Source of the DNA: Mrakia gelida
Taxonomy: Eukaryota > Basidiomycota > Tremellomycetes > Cystofilobasidiales > Mrakiaceae
Assembly: GCA_024345305.1 (NCBI GenBank)
Contig: BRON01000006.1
Span: 806,001-870,000, forward strand
DNA length: 64,000 bases
Direction of reading: 5' to 3'
Position numbers and translations under genes: made by a program. The notes under the pieces are model-generated. The model was not told the origin of the DNA. It saw only the letters and a list, made by a program, of their open reading frames with translations, and made no database searches. Shown in pieces: positions 12,932 to 22,814 of this stretch (its first letter is position 1; each line of letters starts with the position of its first letter).

Positions 12932-13355
12932 GCATATCTCGTCCGTTAGCTTTGTAATCGCTTATCTATCTAGACTTAGAACGCATATATCGACTCCGTA
13001 TCGTTTATTGATCAGGTTTGCTTGGATTTTCAAAGGCTCTTCCAGTGCGGAAAGGCAAAACGAACGAGAAAGAAAACGAACAGAAGCATTCTCTTCGCAA
13101 GCCAGCCAGAGAGACCGAGGCGTCATAGAACCCAAATGAAATCGAAACATAGTCGTCAAGCAAGCTAGTTAAACCGAGAGGTACATAGATAGGTGAGGAG
13201 AAGAGAGACGAACCGAACCGAGGCGAACGAACGAACAAAAACGCGTCGCGCGAAACAGACCGAACAGTCGGAAGAGCAAGTGTCGAAGGGGAGAGAAAAA
13301 GCAAAGCTACAGATAACGTTAAACCAGAACAGTAGACCAAAGATAAGGAAGTCGT
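12932..13355. other. convergent intergenic region
   Basis: These are the 3' flanks of two convergent transporter genes. The region is purine-rich, with one AACGCGTC at about 13240. No gene is seen. Confidence 0.4.
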
Positions 13356-16300
13356 CTAAACCCTCTCAACGTGCTCCAACCCGGAATGCTCGTGCTTTTC
13401 GATCGCTCCCATTCCGTCCTTCTCCAACACGTCGTTGCTCGAGTCCCTCTTCCCTCCGTACGGCCTCTCGACAGCTGCCACTCCGGCTTGAGTGATTTCG
13501 TGGGTGGCCTCGATTCCGTCGAAGATGACGGCTGTTTCTTCGAGGGTTCGGTATTTGGCTGAGGGGTGGGCGGAACGAGGAGCGGGAGCGGAAGTGAGTT
13601 TGTGAATGAGATGAAGGAAGCAAGAGTGAAAGGAGATGGGGGAAATTGGACTCACTCTCGATGAGGAAGAAGTAGATGAAGACGAGTTCGAAGGCGATCC
13701 AGGCCAGGTAGACGAGGTAGCTGAGAGAAAGGGGAAGAACGAGGGAGGGAATGATGAACGTTCGGTTTCGGATCGAGCTTTGTTTCGTCTCTTTTTCCCT
13801 CGAAATGGGGTTGAGGACAGTCTGAAGAAGTACTCACTATTTCCATCCGAGTTTCTGGAGGGAGAGGAAGGGACAGGAGAGAAGGGAGTTCAGCCAAGTG
13901 CAAAGGGAATCAACACGCGTCGAGACGATCCAAGGGAGAAGAGGGACGAACTTCGAGGGCGATGGGGTTCACGTATTGATTGAAGACAAGGGAGCAGGAG
14001 ACGAAGAAGTTCTGGAAGGAAGAGGGGAGGGTAGGTCAGGTTCAAGAAGGACGAGACAAACGAAGAGGGAGAAGAGCTCGACTGACCATGAGAGCCAAAG
14101 TCTTCGCTCGAATGGGAGTAGGAGTGATCTCGACGGTGTAGGCGACGAGCAGAGGCGAGTAGGCGATCTGGGAGGGGAAGTCCAAGTCAGCTCGAGAGTC
14201 AAGAAGAGGGAGACGAAGGAGTGGAACGTACGTCGTAGAAGAAGTCTGAGGAGAAGCGAGACGAGCGGAAACGACGCGTCAGTTCGAGTGCCTTTCGCGC
14301 GCTGTGTCCACAGATGACGGATGAAACTTACAGTAAATGAAGATGAAAGCGAGGATGGCGTATCCGGCCGACTTGTTGTTGTTGTCCTTCGCGTAGAGTC
14401 CTTCGCAGAGCGTCCAGATCGCCCAGGATCCGAGCATTCCAGCGGTTGAGATGAGGAAGAGAGGTCGTCGACCGACTTTGTCGCAGAGGAAGGCGGCTGA
14501 ACGAGAGGAAGAGAGAGGGAGAGAGAAGCGGAAGAGGGAGGGAAGAGGAAGATGGGGGTCAGTCACGATTCACGCCGACGCGTCGACCGAGTCGAACGAG
14601 CGGCGAAAAAAAAGAAGCTCACCTCCGACGGCGATGGCAAAGTTGAAGATTTGCAGGATACCTGTAAATGAGATTGGAGGTCAGCTAACCGTCGTGAGAA
14701 CGAATCGTGAGTGCTTGACTGACCATTGTAGAGAGCTGCAAAACGAACGAGGAGACGAGTCAGTTTCGTCGAATCTCGATCTCGAGCCTGTCGACAAAGA
14801 CGAGGGACTCACTCTGAATGGTCTCGCTGGTGATCCCAATGGACTTGAGCACATCGAAGAGATAGTAGGACACCTAGATAACACGAGCAGAAGAGCAACG
14901 TTGTGATCAGCGAGGAAAGGAGAGAGGGAAGGGGGCGGATCGAGACGCGTCGTTCGTCGTCGCAGTGAGGGAAGGAGAACTCACAAGACCGTTTCCAGAC
15001 CACTGCGAGAAGAAGGCGATACCGAGGATGATTCTCATACGCTTCCTGTTTCCAGGGGTGGCGAAGAGAGTCGACCAAGAAGTAGCATGTCCTCGTTCGT
15101 TGGCGAGAGAAATTTCGATCTCGTTCATCTCGTAGAGAACGACGGGGTGGTCTTCATCGCAATCCTCCGTGTGGTATCGAGCGAGGATTTCTGTCGAACG
15201 GAGGCAGAAGATAAGTCAGCTTCGGCAGGAAAGGGAGAAGGAGAGCGAGAAACGATGGTGCTCACTTCGAGCTTGATCAACCTTTCCCTTCGAGACAAGC
15301 CATCGAGGGGACTCGGGAACGAACCTGCGAAAGGAGGAGAAGAAAGGGTCAGCGGCGAGTGGCTTGGAAGTGAAGTAGACAAGAGCTGACCAGATGAAGA
15401 GGACCTGAGCGATGGAGGGAAGAGCCTGAAGGATGGTGGGGATCCTGTGAGCAGGAAAGGTGAACAAAGGTCAGTAAAGGAAAGCGCTTCGCGGTAGACT
15501 CGGGAAGACTGACCTCCAGGACCAGTTGTTACGGATTCGGAAGGTGCCGAAAGTGGTCCAAGCGGCGATGACTGGGAGCGAAGAAGGAAAAGGGACGTTC
15601 AGTCAGAGTCGTCGACGCGTCGAACTCGAAGCTTCGTTGTTCACGGACTCACTCGATCCCGAGTACCAAAGCGAGTTGAAGAGAGAAGTCATTTGAGCTC
15701 GTTGAGTGGGGTAAGCGAGCTCGGTGATGAGAATAGGGGCAGCTGAGAGAAAATAAATGAGGTCAGCGCGAAAGTATCGCAGCTTGAGAGCTCGACGCGA
15801 ACGAACAGTTTTGAGCGAAGCTGTATGGGAAAGAAGGGACGTGTCAGCTCCAAAGTTCTGTCGAGCGAAGAGCTGAGAAGACACTCACGTGAGTCCGAAT
15901 CCGATAAGACCTCGAGAGGCGATGAAGACTCCGATCTTCGAACTGGTCTGTTGGACGCGACGCGACGAAGTGAGAGAGAGGTGAGTCGGAAGTTTGGGTC
16001 GAGATCTAGCAAGCAAATAATTATAGTAGACATACAGCTTGCATGACTACTCCAGCGAGCACTGCATGGCGAGAAGGCAAGGAGAAGGAGGGAAAGACAT
16101 TGTCGTCGTCAGCGGAAGTAGCAAGATGGGCAGCGTCGTCGCGAGTAGCCTCGTCCCAGCAGCTCCTCTACCCTCAGGCTGAGCGAGCAGACCGTAGATT
16201 CACTGCCCAGTAGAGAGTCGATACATGAAGAGACTCACTGATAACTGAACCGAAGAGCATCCCAGCTCGTCGCCCTCCGAGATCCGTCATGTACGGGCAG

Positions 16301-17108
16301 AACGGGAGACCGATGAGGGCTCCGATGTTCTGAGCGGCGTTGAGGAGACTGATGCAGGGCGAGGGAAGAGAGAACGAGGAATTGGTGGAGTGTAGGAGAA
16401 GGGAGGGGAGGGGACGAAGAGGTGGCGAGGAACAGGGAGGGGACGAACAGCGAAGTTCGAGTCAGCTCCAGTCTTCATTGCTCGATTAAGATCAGAGATT
16501 GAAACCAGACACTCACCCTCTCGTGCTAGTACCAGGGTCGTTGAACGCAGCTCTCCACATGTCGAGTGACTGGAGACCTGAAAGAGCGAAGAAGAAAGAA
16601 AAGGAACACAAGTCAGCCACGTCGCGACTGTTCGACCGTCCGGGGCTGAGCGAGAACCGTGAAGGGAAACGGGCGAACCGTTCATCATCGAACCATCATA
16701 ACCTGGACGAGAGGGCGTAGAGAGAGAGAGTGTGAGAGAGAGAGGAGGTCAGCGAGGGAGGTTTTCTCGTTTGAACGCCGAAGAAGGAAGAGAGAGAGAC
16801 GGCAGCGATCCGCCCCGGCCGTCTCCGAGACTCACCGTTGGTGGAAGATGTGATGAGAGCGAGGACGAGAAGGAAGTTGAGAGATCGGATTCCTTTCTAT
16901 TATACACGAAAGAGGACGAAAAGAAAGGAGTCAGAGAGGGAACATGAGAGGGAAGGGCACGGACGAACGAAGAGAAAGAGGAGCGAGCGAGGGCTGAATC
17001 TTTCGAGCTCGAAAAACGTACGTGCTTCCACCACGGTCCACGATAGATGTGCTCCTCCAAACCAGGAGGGAGCGCGGTTTCTTTAGATTCAGCAGCGGTG
17101 GGGGACAT
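13356..17108 (-). CDS. MFS sugar transporter (lactose permease/hexose type)
   Basis: This is a proton-coupled or facilitative sugar carrier of the plasma membrane. The N terminus is MSPTAAESKETALPPGLEE followed by GPWWKHV. Exons in order give NGYDGSMMNG (TM1), a segment with QNIGALIGLPFCPYMTDLGG, then RRAGMLFG (motif A), ITELAYPTQRAQMTSLFNS, WYSGS, FVPESPRWLVSKGK (the PESPRWL signature that closes TM6), KVGRRPLFLISTAGML, and after TM12 an exon with YRTLEETAVIFDGIEATHE. The last two motifs and this C-terminal signature place it in the lactose-permease-like branch of fungal sugar porters. The gene is cut into about fifteen small exons; the introns carry CTGAC branch points and often GACGCGTC. 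The stop is at 13356. The substrate is not determinable here. Confidence 0.88.
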
Positions 17109-18975
17109 CTGGAGTTGTGGGGGGAAGGAAGGGGTCGAGTGAGGGTTAGAAGATCTTCGACGGATGAACGCGAAGAAAAAGGAACGAGTTCAGCTTCTGT
17201 TACGGCGAAAGCTCGGTCGGATCTAGCTCTATCTGAACGAGATCCGAGCTACGAGGGACGTAACCTGATTTACACGACGGCTGTAGACTGCTGGGCAAAG
17301 AAGAGAACGCGCGAACCGGGTCTTACCCGGAGCTGTTTCTCTTTGAACCGAGCGCGTCATGTGCGAAATCCTTCTCTCGTTGCCTTGGTAGAGCTGTGAA
17401 GAGAAATGCTAAGGACTCACTGATAAGATGGTGTAAGTTCCGATGTTTGGCGGTCGAAAGAATCTGACGAAAAAACGAGGCGTGAAACGGACGCGTTGAG
17501 ACTTCAATCCGCCTCGTCCTCCATCTCCAGGGCGAAGCGACTAGTCGAGCCAGGAGATCCTCCGCGAATGAAATCACAGTCCACGTGAAAAAATCTGTAG
17601 GAGAGCACCGAGTTCGGAGGGACGTTTGACCTTCGGCAGGCAAACGCTGAAAGAAGAGAAACCTCAATCAGCCCATCTCGATCACTTTGCGCGAGGCTCG
17701 AAGCTCAAACGGAAGCGAACGCACCGACGGTGAGCTCTTCACTTGACACGACTCTCATCAAGAACTATAGCAGCGAACAGCAGCGTAGATCGGAGGAGAT
17801 CCGAGATCCGAGGAGACGCCCGTGGAAAGAAGAGGAAGAACGGAGGAGAAAGGTGACCGTGCTACAGAGCGCGCTCGTTTCTTCCTCCTCATGTCTGTCT
17901 TGCTGTCTCCGCTCTGCTCCGTCGAGGGAAAGGGAACAGGATGTTCGGCGATTATATGCGAGAAAGTACAGGTCAGAGAAGAGTCGAAGATGATTTTCCG
18001 AAAGGAGAGACGGATCAACGAGGAAGCGAAGGGAAACTGACCGAAAGCGTGGGAGATCGCTGGAGCACGTTGAGAGGAGGATGAGAGAGCCGAGATCAGC
18101 GATGCTTAGACCCTGGAAGAAGATGGAGAAGAGATAGATGTGCACACAACCCAGGCAATGAAAGAAAGCGAGCGACGAAGCTCGAGAACGGAAGCAGGAG
18201 GAAGCGACGACAGTCTCGACGACGCGTCCAGCTCCCATCCTCTCGGATTAAAACGAGCATGATGTCGAGAGAGAGATTGAGGCACATCCTACGCACGTAA
18301 GTCTCCGATCGCAGGAGTTCTTCTGTCGATCTGAGAAGAGAGGCGAAGGAGTCAGTCGAGGTCGACCGCTTGTCGAGCCGAGCCGCGTTCCTCCTCGCCC
18401 CCTTCTTCACACCTCGAGATCGGAAACGAGGGAGACCTCTGCACCCACAGCTGATTGCCTCCGGAAGCTCTGACCTCGGAGAAGAGAAGAACGAAGAGAA
18501 CAAAGAGGAGGAAAGGTGCGACGAGTTAGAATGGAGAGCTCAGCTTGGTGTCAGCTTCTCCCTCGCGATCAGACCGGGAAAAGGATATAGGGTGAGCGAG
18601 GTTCCGCATGACCACTAGGCACTACCTATGTTGATGAGACAAGACTCTTTTGAAAGGGGAGAAGAGGGTTATCTCCTCGCTCCCTCCGTGAGCTCGAGCA
18701 ACGATTCTCCCTCCCTCCCTCTTGCCTTGCCCCCGGCTTCCTTCGCCCTAGGAAGATCATACCTCTTCCCTTTTGATTCATAGATGGCTCAGTACTCGCC
18801 AGCCCCACAAGTGTTGTTGAGGATGGGATGTGGTTGGGTGCGAAGACGCCAAAAGTCGCTCTGCTTTGCCCTCGCACTCGAAGGTCGTGAGGCTCGCCCT
18901 CGCGATCTCGCGCACTCCCCAACCACACCGCCCCCTCTCCACCCCTTCTTTCTTTTCTTTAACCTACATCCAAAC
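17109..18975. other. unresolved region upstream of sugar transporter and SUMO
   Basis: This 1.9 kb holds no recognised gene. On the minus strand there are several candidate branch points (near 18350, 18100, 17970, 17675 and 17200) followed by plausible acceptors. Short open stretches between them include RPPNIGTYTILS at about 17440 and QRAPAISHAF at about 18065. These could be exons of an unrecognised gene, a decayed gene, or 5' UTR introns of the sugar transporter. The last 300 bases must contain the SUMO promoter; a pyrimidine-rich stretch precedes the ATG at 18976. Confidence 0.3.
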
Positions 18976-19961
18976 ATGTCTGAGGAACGTGAAGCCAAGC
19001 CCGAAGCTGGAGAGTCCAACCAGATGTCTATCAAGGTCCGCCCTTGCCTCTTGCTCCTTCGCTGCTTGCTTGTCGAGCTCGAAGCTGACCCCTCCTTCCC
19101 TTCCCCTTCCCCTTCTCCCCGTCTTGACTGTATCCTCTTCCAGGTTGTGTCTTCTGATGGCCAGGAGGTATTCTTCAAGATCAAGAACACCACCAAGTGA
19201 GTTGCGATTCGAGTGCAGGTGGCTACCAGAGGGGGGGGGAGTGGGAGAGAGTCGCCACCTGCTCCTCCTCCCTTCCCTTCCCTCGCTTCCCCTTTCCCTT
19301 CACGCTCGTGCCTGACTCTCGTTTGCTCTTTCCTCTCTTTCTCACTCAGGTTCTCCAAGCTGAAGAGCGCCTACGCTCAGCGAGTAGGAAAGGCCGTGGA
19401 GACCATTCGGTACGTTCCTTCGTCTAGTTGAGCTGTTTGGACGAACGAACGTCGAGCGAGCGCGAGTGCGGCAGCTGACTCCCCCTCCCTCTCTCCTTCT
19501 GCTCGTATAGATTCGTCTCGGATGGATCGCGAGTTACGGATGACGATACACCTGATGCTTTGGGTCTTGAGGTTCGTTCGCTGCTCTCTCGACGAAGCTC
19601 CTCCCTTGCCTCCTCTCCACCTCGTTCCTCCTTCCCTTCCACCTCCTCACCAGGCTGACCTCGACCCTTCCTTCCCTCTTCTCTGCTCATCAGGACGGAG
19701 ACTCCATTGATGTCATTCTCGAGCGTGCGTCTCCTTCCCCTCCGTCTTTTGTTCTCCTCGCTCGCCTTCTGGACGCGAACGTGACAAAACTCCTTCCCTC
19801 GTCTTCGAAGCTGACCTCTCTTCTCCTTCCTTCCCTCCTCCTCCCGTCTCCTGCACCTTCACCCACCCCTCGCCTTTTCTCTCACCGCCTCCCATTCCTC
19901 TCCACTCCATCCCCCTCGTGGCACCACCCACACAGAAATCGGAGGATCGTCTCGACCGTGA
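18976..19961 (+). CDS. SUMO (small ubiquitin-related modifier)
   Basis: This is the SUMO precursor, conjugated to lysines of target proteins. Six exons, all in phase: 18976-19035, 19144-19196, 19350-19409, 19511-19571, 19694-19724 and 19936-19961, giving 96 residues. The first donor is an unusual GTCCGC. The N-terminal tail has AKPE, a weak psi-K-x-E site at Lys8 comparable in position to the chain-forming lysine of yeast Smt3. The ubiquitin fold includes VFFKIKNTTKFSKLKSAY, TIRFVSDGSRV, the family signature DDDTPDALGLEDGDSIDV and LEQIGG followed by SSRP. The last four residues would be removed by a Ulp1-type protease to expose Gly-Gly. It lies tail to tail with a second SUMO-like gene, with 450 bases between stops. 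As the full-length canonical form, this is presumably the main SUMO. Confidence 0.95.
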
Positions 19962-20411
19962 GATCGAGCGTAACGTCAAGACGAGAAGAGGTTCCTCCTC
20001 GTACGGTTCGGTTGCTCTGGTTTACGAGAAGAGAAGATTGGAGTGAGGGATGGAGAGGTGGTTAGGTCTCGGGTAGTAGCTGCTTGTATAACTATCGTGT
20101 CTCACGAGGCTGGAACGAACGAAACTCGACGCTTGGGAGAGGAGAGACCAACAGCCGAGGCGAGGCGAGGCGAGGCGAGAGAGCTGACTTGCTTGGTATG
20201 TCGGGAGGGGAAGGAAGCTTGGGATTCCCAACGAGATGGCTGGATGGAAGAGAGGGGTCTTTTGGATGCTGAACCTTACGAAACATAGATCTCCCAGAGC
20301 TGAACAAGGACCTCGACTCAAGCCATCCACCTCGTCGTCTCGACTCGACTCCCACCTCGCTCCCACCCAACCTCCAAGCTCCGACCTTCACTCGACGTCT
20401 CAACTCCAACC
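19962..20411. other. convergent intergenic region between SUMO genes
   Basis: This region holds the 3' flanks of both SUMO genes. It includes a short tandem repeat of GAGGC, about five copies, around 20156-20180. No ORF is supported. Confidence 0.45.
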
Positions 20412-21284
20412 TTATCCACCCAATGCTCCAGTCCCTCCGAGCTCTATCGACCCACGACAAACGGAAACGAGAGAGGTCAGCTCCTCCCTGTCTCCTCGCT
20501 CGTTTCGTTTCGTTTCGACGCGAGGGAGAAGCGACTCTCTGTCTTTCTTGCGACGGAGAGAGAAGGGAGGAGAAGGACTCACGTTCGACGTAGGCATCTG
20601 AGGCGGTGCGATGAACCAAACATCCAGAGAGGGATAGTCATCGGAGGATCAGCGAGGGTGTGAAGGAGAGTGGCGAACGAGCGAGCGAGCGAGGGAGGTT
20701 GAATGAAGCTCACCAATCGCATCGTTCTCCTCCATTCCAAGAGAGTCCGGGGTGTCTTCGTCCTTCAGTCGATTTCCATCGTAGGTGAACCTGTATCGAG
20801 TCGAGTCGAGGAAGGAACGGAGGAAGGAAGGAAGGAGGGTGAGCTCATTAGTGAATCGTCGAGTCGAGCTCTCAACTTCCCTCCCTCCCTCCCTTCGCCC
20901 CTCTTCGTCGTTCATGTACGTATGCTTTCAAGCATCCATTCTTCGATTTCCATCACTCCCATCCCTTTCCCTCTGCTCTTTATCTCTCCAAACCTCCAAA
21001 GCACCCTCCTCCCTCCCTCTCGCTCTCTCTCCTCGCCACTCACCTAACGACCTCCCTGTCCTTCCCCGCCCTCCCACAGTAGGCAGCAACGATCTTGGAC
21101 ATCTTGGTCGTTCGTTTGACTTTGAACCACATCTCCCCGCTTGAGGTGTCCACGATCTGGAATGATCGAGAGAGAGGAGTCAGGTGAGGTGGGGGAAGAA
21201 GAGGGAGGGAGGGACAAGGGAGGAGGGAAGACGAACTCGAAGGTTGATTTGTTCGACGATGCCGGCGGGTTTGAGGTCTTCCAT
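20412..21284 (-). CDS. second SUMO-like protein ending in Gly-Gly
   Basis: Five exons join in phase: 21284-21237, 21156-21044, 20790-20714, 20597-20583 (only 15 bases) and 20443-20412, giving 94 residues. It starts MEDLKPAGIVEQINLR and continues GEMWFKVKRTTKMSKIVAAY, VVRFTYDGNRLKDEDTPD, SLGMEENDAIDAYVEQLGG and TGALGG before a TAA. About half of the fold residues match the neighbouring SUMO, including the DxDTPDxLG signature, so it is a divergent paralogue. Unusual points: the canonical QLGG is followed by TGAL and a second GG that is the natural C terminus, so no protease step would be needed to make a conjugatable end. The N-terminal Lys (LKPA) lacks the acidic residue of a SUMO site. The ATG at 21284 is the first after an acceptor-like CTCAG, so a further 5' exon cannot be excluded. 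Role unknown. Confidence 0.85.
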
Positions 21285-22814
21285 GGCTGATTTACTGAGC
21301 TTCGGGAGGAGAAGAGGGAGAGGTGGGCAGATGAGGCTGGAAGAGGAAGAGGAGAGAGGGAGGATGGGTTGATGGGTGGGGTTGGAGGGAGGAGATGGAA
21401 GAGGGAGCGAGTCGGTGGGAGTTGAGATTTCGCAAAAGCGGGATGGGACGGACGGGCCTCGGTTGATGGTTTGGAGTGGTTTCCTGTAAAAAAGGAATGA
21501 AGAAAGACGATAGGGTAAGGTATGGCAAAGAGGCTTTGCGGGTGCGAACCCAGGAAGATCAAGGAGCACAAAAGGCTCGAAAAAGCTAGGACGCGACGAC
21601 GCGCCGCCTCCGTTCGCTTTCTTCCTCGTTCGCACTGCCGTTCTTCCCTAGAAAGAAAGGACTATGCATATGCTGGGCAGTCTGATTGATGTCGAATAAA
21701 GAATCGGTAGGTCAGTCTAAAATCTAGAACGATGAGCGATTCCAAAGGGGACGACGGACGACACTTCGGCTCCTCTGTCTTTTCTTCGTTCCCTTTCGTC
21801 TCTCTTCCCCTCGTCTTTCTCTTCACTCTTCGGTCTATCGAGTTGACCTCACTGCTTCGCTTCGATTTATATGCTACGACGCCTTGGCGTGCAAAGAAAA
21901 AGCTTCGAGCGAGGGCGAGTCGACTTCGACTCCGACTGCATACGAGTGGCCAGAAACCAAGCTCGAGTTCTTTTCGACCTTACCGTACTCCAGTCAGCCC
22001 AATCTTCTCGTTCAGCACCCCCTCCTTGACGAAGGACCGAAGCGCGAGCAAGGACACGAGAGAGAGAGAGAGTTCCAGTTTCACCCACCGACCACGGCGC
22101 GTCCGACGCGTCCTTCCCTTTCATCTCAAGCTCACTCGTTTCATCCCCTTCTTTCCTGTCTCACCCATTCTCCTCTACACACTGTAAAAGCCCGACGTCG
22201 TTCGGATGGTTTTCGAGAGAGGCTCAAAGTTCCGTGAAGAAGACAGGTCCAAAGCCAAAGGCGATCTCGAATGAAACGTTGTTCTCCGTCCTTGCTTGTG
22301 TTTGTTTTTCGAAGCTTGCGTTCGTTTGAGAGCGAGGGTGGTAGAGATCTTGCGTTGAAAGGAGCGAGTTTTGTGCAGCGAGGAAAGGAAATCGCAAGGA
22401 CATCAGTCCTTTGGGGCGAAAATCGAAGAGGCGGCGAGGGACGAAGAGGGAGGTCAAGCAGGGGAAGCGTCAAGCTCTCCTTGTTCTCGCACTCGTTCTC
22501 TCCCCTTGATCGACCCTCCCTCGCATCGAGATCAACTCCCTTTTTCCAAGATGCTCCACGAAAATCTGCTCTTTATCTGTGCGAGACGAAAATCTTCCCA
22601 CACACAGAACCCGAAGCGAACCTCCCCTCTCGCTCGGTTCTTCTTCTTCGATCGAAACCTCCTCTCCTCCTTTCGAGCTTGAGCTCCCCTCCCTCCAGAC
22701 TCCCAACGTCCAACTACCCTCCTCTCCCTCTCCTTTCCTTCACCCTCCTTCGCCCGTCTCTCTCCAGGCTCTCCTCCGTCTTCTCCCGCCAGTAAAAGGA
22801 CTCACCAGGCCACG
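21285..22814. other. intergenic region upstream of STK32-like kinase
   Basis: This is 1.5 kb between divergent starts of the SUMO-like gene and the kinase gene. It contains open stretches on both strands but nothing I recognise, a GA repeat at about 22060-22070, GACGCGTC near 22105 and a strongly pyrimidine-rich tract (22680-22790) before the kinase ATG. It is probably promoter plus long 5' leaders, possibly with UTR introns. Confidence 0.35.
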
